Of a stretch of DNA of 64,000 nt, positions 55,394 to 64,000 are shown piece after piece. The notes under the pieces were generated by a model. That model searched no databases, was not told the DNA's origin, and worked only from the letters and a program-made list of their open reading frames with translations. Position 1 is the first letter of the stretch; the number at the start of each line of letters is the position of its first letter. This stretch comes from Mesonia mobilis DSM 19841 (GTDB lineage: Bacteria > Bacteroidota > Bacteroidia > Flavobacteriales > Flavobacteriaceae): positions 274,207 through 338,206 of the forward strand of contig NZ_AUHX01000005.1 of NCBI RefSeq assembly GCF_000423405.1. Reading direction: 5' to 3'. A program made the position numbers and the translations under genes.

Positions 55394-56710
55394 TTAGACC
55401 GTCTGATCAACATCAAAACTTTCTAAATATTGAGCCACGCGCTGTACAAATTGACCTCCTAAAGCTCCGTTTACCACACGATGATCGTAGCTATGTGATA
55501 AGAACATTTTATAACGAATACCAATAAAGTCTCCGTCTGGAGTTTCTATTACCGCAGGAACTTTACGAATGGCTCCTAACGCTAAAATACCTACTTGTGG
55601 TTGGTTGATAATTGGCGTTCCCATAATGCTACCAAATGTCCCTACATTGGTTACTGTATAGGTGCCGCCTTGCGTATCGTCTGGCTTTAATTTACCCGCT
55701 CTTGCACGAGTTGCCAGATCGTTTACTTTTTTAGCTAAGCCAACCAGATTTAATTGATCTGCATTTTTAATGACCGGCACGATTAAATTTCCATCAGGAA
55801 GCGCGGCTGCCATTCCTAAATTAATGTTCTTACGTTTGATAATTTTATCGCCATCTACAGAGATATTAATTAGCGGAAAGTCTTTGATCGCTTTTGCAAC
55901 CGCTTCCATAAAAATTGGTGTAAACGTAAGTTTTTCTCCTTCGCGCTTTGCAAATTCATTTTTCACTTTATTCCTCCAATTCCAGATCTTGGTAACATCA
56001 ACCTCAATAAAAGATTGTACGTGTGCAGAAGTTTGAACACTATTCACCATATGATGAGAAATCATTTTGCCCATACGAGACATCTCAATAATTTCATCTT
56101 CACCATTCACACTAATTGGAGTTGCTGCCGGCTTTGGAGCAGCTTTTTGTGAAGCGCTTGCTGGTGACTGAGTTGCAGGTTTTGCTTGCTGCTCTCCTCT
56201 ATTTTTAACGTAAGCTAAAATATCGTCTTTAGTGACACGGCCATCTTTACCGGTTCCTTTAACGCTTTCTAGTTCTTCAAAACTTATATTTTCTTCTTTA
56301 GCAATATTTTTAACTAACGGAGAATAAAAACGATCACTATCGTTATAATCTTCGTTACTTGCTGTTGCTTTTGCTTGACTCACGGTTTCTTCAACTGCAG
56401 CTACGTTTGCGGAAGTTTCTGTAGTTTGTTCTGAAGCTGAAGTTGCTCCTGAAGTATTTTCTATTTCGCCTTCTGTTTCTATAATAGCAATGGTTTGCCC
56501 TACTTGAACCACATCATCGGGACCAAAAAGTTTTTCAACCAAAACACCATCAACTTCACTCGGCACTTCGCTATCAACCTTATCGGTTGCGATTTCTAAT
56601 ACCGCTTCATCTTCTTCGATGGTATCACCAACTTCTTTTAACCAATTAGTAATCGTTGCTTCTGCAACACTTTCTCCCATTTTGGGTAATTTCAGTTCAA
56701 ATTTTGCCAT
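55394..56710 (-). CDS. Dihydrolipoamide acyltransferase (E2) of a 2-oxo acid dehydrogenase complex
   Basis: A 438-residue E2 chain. The lipoyl domain (1-76) carries the lipoylated K44 in ATDKVDSE. A Ser/Thr/Ala-rich linker and a peripheral-subunit-binding domain follow (about 131-172: DRFYSPLVKNIAKEENI, GTGKDGRVTKDDIL). After a second Ala/Pro linker comes the catalytic domain, ending with SYDHRVVNG (D409, H410). One lipoyl domain and a RMGKMISHHM start of the catalytic core favour a branched-chain or 2-oxoglutarate type over pyruvate. No E1 or E3 gene is adjacent, so specificity stays open. It follows the glycosyltransferase gene after 82 bases. Confidence 0.92.
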   Translation of the reverse strand: MAKFELKLPKMGESVAEATITNWLKEVGDTIEEDEAVLEIATDKVDSEVPSEVDGVLVEKLFGPDDVVQVGQTIAIIETEGEIENTSGATSASEQTTETSANVAAVEETVSQAKATASNEDYNDSDRFYSPLVKNIAKEENISFEELESVKGTGKDGRVTKDDILAYVKNRGEQQAKPATQSPASASQKAAPKPAATPISVNGEDEIIEMSRMGKMISHHMVNSVQTSAHVQSFIEVDVTKIWNWRNKVKNEFAKREGEKLTFTPIFMEAVAKAIKDFPLINISVDGDKIIKRKNINLGMAAALPDGNLIVPVIKNADQLNLVGLAKKVNDLATRARAGKLKPDDTQGGTYTVTNVGTFGSIMGTPIINQPQVGILALGAIRKVPAVIETPDGDFIGIRYKMFLSHSYDHRVVNGALGGQFVQRVAQYLESFDVDQTV

Positions 56711-56792
56711 ATCTTAAACCCGAAGGTGTAAATTTTAGTTAAGATTGCGAATTTAATAAAAAATCAATCAAAAAGTAATTATTTTTCAATAA

Positions 56793-57905
56793 TCAAAATT
56801 CAAGAATCGATCCTTGACTTGTACTTTGATCACTTCCGACGATAAAATTAAAATTTAATGCTTTGATGCGAAAGTAATTTTGCTTGATTTTAAGATTTTC
56901 CATGATACTAAAAATATCTTGATAATCCACAGTTTCTGCATCTAAAATTAGTTTTGAATTTTCTACTATTTTATTCTTCATTTCTGCGGACGAAATTTTA
57001 ATGATTTCTGAATTAATTTTTTGCTGAAGCGTTTTAGGAATTTCTAGCTCACTTACCCAGTATACTTTTTGATATTTTGGAAGTGATCTTGGTTCTGACT
57101 TAACGCGATGAAAAAACTTAGCCAAATTAAGAGCCATCGTGATCGCAGGGTTTAACAAATTAGTTTTTTGGAAATGCTTTTTGTAGAAAATCTTCATCGC
57201 CCCATAAAAACGCTTCCTATATTTCTCATCTTTTAAAGTACTTTCACCCTTATAATGCAATACTTTTTCTGAACCAACATAGTAATTTTGATAACCGGCT
57301 TTTAAAAATTTATACGAAAGGTCGATATCTTCCCCATACATAAAATAATCTTCATCTAAACCGCCGATAGCTTCATACCTGTCTTTTTGCATCAGCATAA
57401 AAGCGCCAACTAAAACAGCTACTTTACCTGTCTGTTCTTGTTTTAAACTCGAATAATAGTTTTTTTCAAGTTTCATGAGTTTCTGTAAAGCTACTTTTGG
57501 TGTCGGTAAATTTCGTTTAGATTCCGGTAAAAAATTCCCGATACCATCGATTAATTGAGGTCCAACAGCTCCCAGATCACTTTTACTTTCAGCAAAATTC
57601 AATAGCTTTTCAAATACCGTTTCACTCACTACCGTATCGGGATTGAGTAAGCAAATGTATTTTCCGTTAGCGATTTTAACTCCGGCATTGTTTCCTTTGC
57701 TAAAACCTCCATTTTCTTGTTGTTGAAGTAGTCTTACTTTAGGAAAATATTGTTTTACCCAATCACAACTTTGATCTTGTGAATGATTATCGACCACAAT
57801 AATCTCTGAAGAAATACTTTGCAATGCTTTCTCGACACTCGAAAGGCATTGCATCAAATAAAAAGGAACTTTGTAATTGAGAATAATGACAGAAAGTTGA
57901 ATCAC
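56793..57905 (-). CDS. Family-2 glycosyltransferase (rhamnosyltransferase-like)
   Basis: A 370-residue enzyme with a GT-A domain at the N-terminus: LSVIILNYKVPFYLMQCLSSVEKA (4-27), IVVDNHSQDQS, ENGGFSKGNNAG (about 64-75), LLNPDTVV and a likely catalytic MYGEDIDLSYKFLKAGY (about 189-205). This is the WbbL/RfbF-like branch that adds single sugars to surface glycans. No predicted membrane segments are strong, though a hydrophobic stretch near 250 may associate with membranes. The last about 90 residues are not recognised. It starts 3 bases after the recR stop; that pairing is operonic, not functional. Confidence 0.87.
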   Translation of the reverse strand: MIQLSVIILNYKVPFYLMQCLSSVEKALQSISSEIIVVDNHSQDQSCDWVKQYFPKVRLLQQQENGGFSKGNNAGVKIANGKYICLLNPDTVVSETVFEKLLNFAESKSDLGAVGPQLIDGIGNFLPESKRNLPTPKVALQKLMKLEKNYYSSLKQEQTGKVAVLVGAFMLMQKDRYEAIGGLDEDYFMYGEDIDLSYKFLKAGYQNYYVGSEKVLHYKGESTLKDEKYRKRFYGAMKIFYKKHFQKTNLLNPAITMALNLAKFFHRVKSEPRSLPKYQKVYWVSELEIPKTLQQKINSEIIKISSAEMKNKIVENSKLILDAETVDYQDIFSIMENLKIKQNYFRIKALNFNFIVGSDQSTSQGSILEF

Positions 57906-57908
57906 AAG

Positions 57909-58526
57909 TTAGCCTTTAAGTGAATTTTCAAAAGGTACGCGATGCAGAATACTTCTACCTAAGGTAACTTCATCTGCATATTCAAGTTCATCACCAACGC
58001 CAATACCTCGTGCTATAGTCGATGTTGTTACTTCGAAATTCTCTAGTTGTTTATAGATATAAAAATTGGTGGTATCACCTTCCATCGTGCTACTTAAGGC
58101 AAAGATAATCTCGGTAACTTCTCCGCTTTTCACTTTATCAATCAAAGTTGAAATATTCAATTGGTTTGGTCCTACACCATCCATCGGACTTATTTTACCA
58201 CCCAACACATGATACAAACCTTTATACTGACTTGTATTTTCGATAGCCATCACGTCGCGAATATCTTCAACTACACAAACAATACTTTTTTCACGATTAG
58301 GATTTGCGCAAATTTCACACAATTCTTGATCGCTAATATTATGACAGTTTTTACAAAACTTCACTTCGGTTTTTAAATCGACCAAAGCTTTCGCCAAATG
58401 CGTTGTTTGCTCTTCGGGCTGTTTTAATAAATGTAAAACCAATCGTAAGGCCGTACGTTTTCCTACGCCGGGAAGTTGTGCCATTTCGAATACGGCATTT
58501 TCCAACAATTTAGAAGAAAAATCCAT
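57909..58526 (-). CDS. recR: Recombination protein RecR
   Basis: A 205-residue DNA-binding protein of the RecFOR loading pathway. It has an N-terminal helix-hairpin-helix ([20 protein letters not shown], about 14-33) and a C4 zinc finger ([16 protein letters not shown], about 57-72). The Toprim domain starts [14 protein letters not shown] (about 83-96) and has [16 protein letters not shown]. Length and order are normal. It shares a transcript with the downstream glycosyltransferase. Confidence 0.96.
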   Translation of the reverse strand: MDFSSKLLENAVFEMAQLPGVGKRTALRLVLHLLKQPEEQTTHLAKALVDLKTEVKFCKNCHNISDQELCEICANPNREKSIVCVVEDIRDVMAIENTSQYKGLYHVLGGKISPMDGVGPNQLNISTLIDKVKSGEVTEIIFALSSTMEGDTTNFYIYKQLENFEVTTSTIARGIGVGDELEYADEVTLGRSILHRVPFENSLKG

Positions 58527-58572
58527 AGCACGAATTTAAAGTTTTTATTGAAACTTATTAATATATAGAATC

Positions 58573-58602
58573 AAAAAAGGAGGCAAATTGCCTCCTTTTT
58601 TA
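58573..58602. terminator. Intrinsic terminator between recR and the giant surface protein gene
   Basis: AAAAAAGGAGGCAA pairs with TTGCCTCCTTTTTT over a three-base loop. On the minus strand it ends the giant gene; T-runs are present in both directions. Confidence 0.88.
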
Positions 58603-58624
58603 TTTATTCAAACTTGAACGTCTT

Positions 58625-61600
58625 TTATCTTTTCAGAGTAAAATGGTTTTTAAAAGTGTTCGGGGTAGGCTCTGCCAGGCTACCGTCTTCTTGAGGGATT
58701 CCCGGGTCTTGGTATTCTACACTGAACCAGTAATCTCCTGAAGGTAATGGGTTACCGTTATAGGTGCCATCCCATCCTCTTGAGCTTGGGCTTAACTGTT
58801 TTAAGAGTTTCCCGTAGCGATCGAAGATAAAGATCTTAGCCCCTCGGTTGAGCGGAGTATCGAGACCAATGATGTTCCAGTAATCATTATACCCGTCATC
58901 ATTCGGGGTAAAGAATGGTGGGAAGTCGATAAACGAGATCACCTCTGAGGCGGTCACCCCACATCCGTTTTTATCTCTTCCGTAAACAATATGCGTTCCT
59001 GCTGATAGCCCGTCAAAGTCGATCGTTACACCTGAAAGATCTACCCAAGGTCCATTATCGATACTGAATTCATACTCTCCGATTCCGCTTACATTAAATA
59101 CCTGTAAGCTATGCTCTCCTTCAAAGCCTAAAGAAGTTGGTGCTACTTCAAACTCCGGTGGGTTGCTCTCTAAGATCGTGACCGTATCAATATCACTTCC
59201 ACAGTTATTGTTGTTCTCATCTAAGGTATTTAGATCGAATACCTGCACACTATAGTCTCCTGCTTGTAGTGGATTGCTGCTTCCGCCTCCTACGGTGATG
59301 CTAGGGCCGGTCTCTCCGGCAAGTACAGTACCGCCATAGGTCCATTCAAAGCTATAAGCAGTGGCATCAAGTCCGGTGTCAATAATAATAGCACTATAAT
59401 CACCATCGGTTACCGGTGTGCTTGGATCGCTGTCTACACAGATATACAACTGATCATAATCACTGATATCTACACTTGGACGTGCATCTACCGTGATCGG
59501 GATCATCACTACATTGGTGCTGGTACAGAAGGTATCGGTATTGATCACTTCAGCATAGATCACATCGCCATCACTCGCTAGGTAAGTTGATTCTGCTGTT
59601 TCCGGGATTCGGTCCCCGTTGTCATAATCTACTTCACTAGCGTAATAATACACCTCGGTGGTAGGCGGAGTGGCATTATTATCGATATTAGTATCGAAAT
59701 CTTGCAAGTTGATCGTAGCGGTATCTTCTCCTTCATTATTAGAACATAGCATTCTCGATAGGTCTACATCGGCGATAGTTGGTCTTGGCGCTACATTGAT
59801 ATGTAAAATACCCAAGTCACTTTCTTCAGTAAGCATACAACCGGTTAAGGTATGGGTTAACTGGATATAGAACTGCTCGCCATTAGAGGCCTGATAGCCA
59901 AAAGGTACAGCATTCTCTCCGGCTAATGCATCTGCTACGCTAAAGTGGAAGCTTAAGGTATAATCCTCGATCACTCCGTTAGTAGGGGTGTTTTGATCTA
60001 ATAATGGAACGATAAGTGAAGTATCAAAGTCCCCACCGTTATAATCGTACACTTGCCCGGCTACATCTTCCGGATAGAAAGCTCCGGTAAGTCCGCCGGC
60101 ATCGTCTGAACATACGGTATATCCAAAGGCTAGGTCGTCGATAGCTTCATTCAAGACCGGTACCGGTTGCACTACCAATTCAAAAGGAACCACCACATAA
60201 CAGAAGTTCCCGGTGGCATTGCTATCGACACGGGCATAGATCACCTGTACATTGGTAGGTGCGCCGGTTTGATCGACTTCATTGTAACTCGGCTCATTGA
60301 GATAAGCGGTTGGCGTACCAATAAGTTCGGCTGCATCTTCATCTTCTGCCGCTTCAAGTGTTTTGTAATAACTGATCGTTACATTTTCTCCCTGACTGAT
60401 CAATTGACCACTTAAGCTAAGATCGAAAGGGTCTAAAGCGACTCCGTCGTTATCATCATCACAAGCGGTTTGACGTAATACATCAGGATCGGTTGTCGAT
60501 GGACTTGGTAATGGTAAAACCTGAAGATCGAAACTAACCTCTGCACTACATTGTACTGTGGTTCCCGAAGTATCTTCAACCACCACATAAATGGTTTGTG
60601 GGTTGGCTATATTTTCATATCCTTCCGGAGTATCGATCGCAATTCCGTTATTAAGGTCTTCTGCATTGGCATAATAGGTAAACTCGTATTGAGATGGTAC
60701 TGCCGGCACTCCTCCAAAGATCTCGGTTTCTTTTACAGTAAGATCAAAAAGGGTGCTGCTATAAGGATCATTGTCATAATCATCATCACAGACATTGAGA
60801 TCGGTTGGGTAGCTTAACGGTGGTAATTCATTTACATTTAAGGTAAAGCTATTGTCCCCATCAAAACCAAAGGTATCGATACAACCGGTAGTGGTGTTCT
60901 CTAAACGAACATAAATAGTTTGACCATTGCTCGTATTGGTATAGTTGGTTGGTACCGCAATAGCGTTGACTCCATCAATGGCTTCCTGCTCATTAGTGTG
61001 GTAAGTGATCTCTAGATCACTCGCGTCTACATCGCCTAAAATATTGTCTTCATTCTGAGTAAGGTCGAAAGAGGTAAATCCATTCGGGCTTTCATCATCA
61101 CATACATAGAGATCTTCTAGCTCTAATTGGATCTCCGGTGAAGCTATCTGAATCAACTCTAAAGGACGCACCGTATAACACCCGGTACCATCATTGCCAT
61201 TAGGACCGGTATTCTCAGCACGTACATAAATGGTTTGATAGATATTGGTGGTACTATAGACATCTGTATTGGTGATCGGATTAGTACCTAAATTTGCGGC
61301 ATTCTCACTAATATGGAACGTAATGGTCACATTAGGCTCTCCATTTAAAATATTATCGATCTCTGCCTCTAAGTCAAATTCGGTAAACCCATCATTATCA
61401 CCATCACATTCTTCGATAGCTTCTAATTCTAAAGCTAAACTCGGATTAGGAGTGACCTCTAAAGTTAAGGTGGTATGAGCCGGACACGTATTCTCGCCGA
61501 TCACACGAACTTCTAAAGTCTGTGCATTAGCAATATTCTGATAATTCTCCGGATCTGCGATCGGGTTATCAGCGGCTAAAGCTGCTGCATTTTCATAGAA

Positions 61601-64000
61601 GTAAACGCTTAATGATGTATCGTTGTTGGTGATCTCCGGGATCGCTGCTGTAAGATCGAAAAGCCCGATCTCATCATCAGCGGCCAATGCACTATCATCA
61701 CAAACGCTCAATTTACTCGGATTACTAATAGAAGGATCACTACCTACGTTCAAGCCAAACGAACCGATACGGTAACAACCGGTATCTTCATCTTCGATAC
61801 GGAACCATACGCTAAGCGGACTTACTCCTGCATTGGAATAAGCACTTGGGTTGCCGATAGGATCTTCTGCATTGGCTGCATCGGCTTCACTCTCGTAATA
61901 GCTCACGCTAAAGTCTTCTGCTGATTGAGTTCCATAGATCAACGGAGTGTTTTGGGTCAGGTCAAATATCCCTGTGTTATTCCCATCTTCCCCATCACAG
62001 ATAAACAGATCTAATGCTCCGTCTTCGGTCTCGACAAAATCCGGTAAAGCAGTAACACTTAAGGTGAGCTCTACATAACGGTAACAACCGGTATTGATAT
62101 TGGTCGAACGCGCATAGATCACTTGCGTGTTCACCTGGATATTGGTGTAAAGGTTAGGAAGCTCATCATCAGGATCTCCTCCTTCTGCATTAGCCTGCGT
62201 GGCATAGAACGTGATCTCTACATCGGCCTCGCCATTGGCGATCTCCTCCTCGTAGGTGCTTAGATCGAATTCTGCAAAACCATCGTTATCATCATCACAG
62301 ATCACATAAGCCTCCAACTCGTCGGTTGGAGTTGGTGATGGTAATGGGTTCACGATCAAGGTTAAGGTCGTCGTTGCACTACAACCTTGCTCATCGGTAA
62401 CCTCGGCGATAATGGTTTGTGCATTATCTAGGTCATTGGTATAGTTTTGAGGATCGGCTATAGATACACCATTACTAAAATCTGCCGGAGTAGCATACCA
62501 AATAACACTAAGAGAAGTATCTCCACCGGTGATCTCTCCTTCTTTCTCGGTCAGATCAAAAACCACTAGTTCGTCGGTATCACTACCACTTGTTAGATCA
62601 TCGCAAGACTCAAGCGCTGTAGGTTGTACCGGCTCCGGTAATGGGTGAACGATCAAGGTTAACGGCTCTACACTATAACATCCTGCCGGAGTTACGATGT
62701 CTTCTACTCGGATCCATACTTGTTGAGTTGGCGCTTGGCTGAAGTAACCTCCCGGACCGCTAATAGCATTTCCTCCTGCAATAGCATCGGCTTCATTGTT
62801 ATGGTAAGTGATCTCATAATCAGCAGGGTTCAAGCCGTCTAAAACTTCTTCTTCAACAGAAGTAAGATCAAAATACGTCTGACCATCAGCGGTTGCATCA
62901 TCACAAGCCTCTAGATCGGCAGGGGTCTCGATCATCGGACGATCGTATACCTGAAGTTCTAAAGTAGTGGTCTGCACACAGCCGTTAAGCTCATCTAAAG
63001 CGCGCACATAAACCGTTTGGTTAAAGGCAGAAATGTTTGAATAAGGACTATTGAGTGCATCTACATTATTTTCGGCATCACTTAAGGTTAAGTGATAGCT
63101 CACACTTACATCATCATTACCTCCCGTAATCTCTTGATCTTTTGAACTTAGATCGAACAAGGTATAAAAGCCATCGTTATCACTATCACAAGCCATTAAA
63201 GGACTTGGATCGAAGATCGCTGCCGATGGGGTCGCTTCGATATCAAAACTCGTGGTTAAAAAGCAATCTTGTGGATTGTATGAGCTTACCTTAACATAAA
63301 CCGTTTGTGGATTACTGGTATTTTCATAGTTCGTATAATCAGCAATAACCACATCATTATCCAGATCATCCTGACTCGCATAGTAATCTACCGTATAATT
63401 AGAAGGACTCTGACCCGCTAAAGCGGCTATGTTGTTCTCCGTTAGATCGAAAAAGGCCGTACCCGGGGTTCCGTTATCACATTCTTGTTGAAGATCAACA
63501 GCTCCGATCACCACCGTAGTTACATTCAACTCAAAGCTTGTTAGGTTGTAGCATTCTTCTCGTTCTATATTTTCGATACGTACGAAGATCTCCTGGTCTT
63601 CTTCTAAATAGGTATAGTTGGAAGGGTCTGTAATACCTACTTCATTAGCATCGGCTGCTGCTTGGGTTTCGTAATAGGTGATATTAAAATCAGCTAAGGA
63701 CTGTGCTCCCAATACGATCGGGGTGTTTTGGGTTAGATCGATCACATTGGTGCTTTGACCATTATCACAGATGTAAAGGGGGTTTGGCGTATTAGCGATT
63801 CCACTTAGGAAGCTTTGAATTAAAAAGCTGCTCGTCTCATAACAAGAAGGGTCGTTATTGTTTTCTACACGTACAAAGATCGTTTGTGGGTTAGCTGATT
63901 GGTTCACATAAGCGTTAGGATTTGTAATCGCTGCTGCCATTCCGGTATCGGCATCGGCCTGACTTTCGTAATAGCTTACCGTATAAGCGGTAGCATCCTG
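58625..64000 (-). CDS. Giant T9SS-secreted repeat protein with gliding-motility C-terminal domain (5' end outside window)
   Basis: The visible part is 1791 residues, and the frame is open to the window end. At the edge the sequence is already inside a repeat, so the true start lies beyond 64000. About 15 repeats of roughly 90-115 residues are seen, each with a CD(D/N/G) opening, an FDLT strand, an (I/V)(T/S)(Y/F)Y-x-(T/S)-x-x-(A/D)-A segment, a Q(T/V)(I/V)(Y/F)VR strand and a GC(Y/x) cysteine. The end has PPFFTPNDDGYNDYWNI, FDRYGKLLKQL and GWDGTYNG, the CHU_C / type B T9SS sorting domain. It is predicted to be an extracellular adhesin-like or matrix protein. Base composition is richer in G and C than its neighbours. 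Confidence 0.93.
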   Translation of the reverse strand, partial: QDATAYTVSYYESQADADTGMAAAITNPNAYVNQSANPQTIFVRVENNNDPSCYETSSFLIQSFLSGIANTPNPLYICDNGQSTNVIDLTQNTPIVLGAQSLADFNITYYETQAAADANEVGITDPSNYTYLEEDQEIFVRIENIEREECYNLTSFELNVTTVVIGAVDLQQECDNGTPGTAFFDLTENNIAALAGQSPSNYTVDYYASQDDLDNDVVIADYTNYENTSNPQTVYVKVSSYNPQDCFLTTSFDIEATPSAAIFDPSPLMACDSDNDGFYTLFDLSSKDQEITGGNDDVSVSYHLTLSDAENNVDALNSPYSNISAFNQTVYVRALDELNGCVQTTTLELQVYDRPMIETPADLEACDDATADGQTYFDLTSVEEEVLDGLNPADYEITYHNNEADAIAGGNAISGPGGYFSQAPTQQVWIRVEDIVTPAGCYSVEPLTLIVHPLPEPVQPTALESCDDLTSGSDTDELVVFDLTEKEGEITGGDTSLSVIWYATPADFSNGVSIADPQNYTNDLDNAQTIIAEVTDEQGCSATTTLTLIVNPLPSPTPTDELEAYVICDDDNDGFAEFDLSTYEEEIANGEADVEITFYATQANAEGGDPDDELPNLYTNIQVNTQVIYARSTNINTGCYRYVELTLSVTALPDFVETEDGALDLFICDGEDGNNTGIFDLTQNTPLIYGTQSAEDFSVSYYESEADAANAEDPIGNPSAYSNAGVSPLSVWFRIEDEDTGCYRIGSFGLNVGSDPSISNPSKLSVCDDSALAADDEIGLFDLTAAIPEITNNDTSLSVYFYENAAALAADNPIADPENYQNIANAQTLEVRVIGENTCPAHTTLTLEVTPNPSLALELEAIEECDGDNDGFTEFDLEAEIDNILNGEPNVTITFHISENAANLGTNPITNTDVYSTTNIYQTIYVRAENTGPNGNDGTGCYTVRPLELIQIASPEIQLELEDLYVCDDESPNGFTSFDLTQNEDNILGDVDASDLEITYHTNEQEAIDGVNAIAVPTNYTNTSNGQTIYVRLENTTTGCIDTFGFDGDNSFTLNVNELPPLSYPTDLNVCDDDYDNDPYSSTLFDLTVKETEIFGGVPAVPSQYEFTYYANAEDLNNGIAIDTPEGYENIANPQTIYVVVEDTSGTTVQCSAEVSFDLQVLPLPSPSTTDPDVLRQTACDDDNDGVALDPFDLSLSGQLISQGENVTISYYKTLEAAEDEDAAELIGTPTAYLNEPSYNEVDQTGAPTNVQVIYARVDSNATGNFCYVVVPFELVVQPVPVLNEAIDDLAFGYTVCSDDAGGLTGAFYPEDVAGQVYDYNGGDFDTSLIVPLLDQNTPTNGVIEDYTLSFHFSVADALAGENAVPFGYQASNGEQFYIQLTHTLTGCMLTEESDLGILHINVAPRPTIADVDLSRMLCSNNEGEDTATINLQDFDTNIDNNATPPTTEVYYYASEVDYDNGDRIPETAESTYLASDGDVIYAEVINTDTFCTSTNVVMIPITVDARPSVDISDYDQLYICVDSDPSTPVTDGDYSAIIIDTGLDATAYSFEWTYGGTVLAGETGPSITVGGGSSNPLQAGDYSVQVFDLNTLDENNNNCGSDIDTVTILESNPPEFEVAPTSLGFEGEHSLQVFNVSGIGEYEFSIDNGPWVDLSGVTIDFDGLSAGTHIVYGRDKNGCGVTASEVISFIDFPPFFTPNDDGYNDYWNIIGLDTPLNRGAKIFIFDRYGKLLKQLSPSSRGWDGTYNGNPLPSGDYWFSVEYQDPGIPQEDGSLAEPTPNTFKNHFTLKR

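Noticed and set aside
55261..55416. 52-residue N-terminal extension of the exonuclease
   Set aside because: It holds a -7 box and part of the terminator region. The family start is at the ATG at 55260.
58527..58560. Promoter TAAATTCG in front of recR (and similar before the E2 gene)
   Set aside because: It differs from TAnnTTTG at one key base and has no -33 partner, so it is too weak to annotate.
60167..60817. Plus-strand open frames inside the giant gene
   Set aside because: They are mirror frames of a conserved coding repeat and have no family features or promoter.
58625..64000. CRISPR array or DNA satellite in the repeat-rich region
   Set aside because: The periodicity of about 270-350 bases is at the protein level within one open frame, and the DNA copies are diverged.

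Overview
The window is a contiguous, gene-dense piece of a low-GC chromosome from the phylum Bacteroidota, almost certainly family Flavobacteriaceae. The evidence is a -7 box of the form TAnnTTTG in front of many genes, proteins with type IX secretion (T9SS) C-terminal sorting domains, a gliding-motility-type C-terminal domain, a bacillithiol gene (bshC), the small DUF4295 gene next to rpmG/rpmB, and many short Bacteroidota-type lipoproteins. I cannot name the genus from the sequence alone.

Layout. 1-9.7 kb: pheT, a fasciclin protein, lysA, a DUF2007 protein, a three-repeat lipoprotein, a UMF1-type MFS transporter and an asymmetric ABC-F ATPase. 9.8-18.8 kb: a thioredoxin-fold lipoprotein without its CxxC, a transaldolase-like aldolase, an SDR, the SRP RNA (ffs) with a clear promoter, a glutaminyl cyclotransferase plus beta-helix lipoprotein pair, Hsp20, DUF2254, DUF1456 and an iron-sulfur type APS reductase. 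18.8-31.3 kb: sucC, pyrG, yidC, a GH53 galactanase lipoprotein, a three-domain fasciclin lipoprotein, a MORN protein, mnmA, a T9SS-exported subtilase and a nitronate monooxygenase. 31.3-41.9 kb, mostly minus strand: a four-gene run guaA / LysM-receptor / OsmC / DUF922 behind an apparently leaderless guaA start, then a PLP decarboxylase, bshC, a T9SS-exported YCF48 protein and rimO.

42.4-50.1 kb holds the most unusual unit: five tightly packed plus-strand genes. In order they encode a membrane-anchored HEAT-like protein, a processive family-2 glycosyltransferase, a 950-residue TPR protein ending in a YaiO-like outer-membrane barrel, a secreted DUF4838 glycosidase-like protein and a DUF1573 lipoprotein. 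Together they look like an envelope-spanning synthesis, modification and export machine for a surface polysaccharide. It uses the architecture of PNAG-type (Pga) systems with different accessory parts. It sits between rimO and ftsY, whose surroundings are otherwise housekeeping.

50.1-64 kb, all minus strand: a small membrane protein and ftsY, the DUF4295/rpmG/rpmB ribosomal group, a compact exonuclease/FAH/Hpt/cinA operon, an E2 acyltransferase, a glycosyltransferase with recR, and the 3' part of a giant repeat-built T9SS surface protein that runs off the window end. Three components of co-translational membrane targeting (ffs, yidC, ftsY) are in this one window. Two copies of one short intergenic repeat and a third related fragment abut or enter the transcription units of housekeeping genes.
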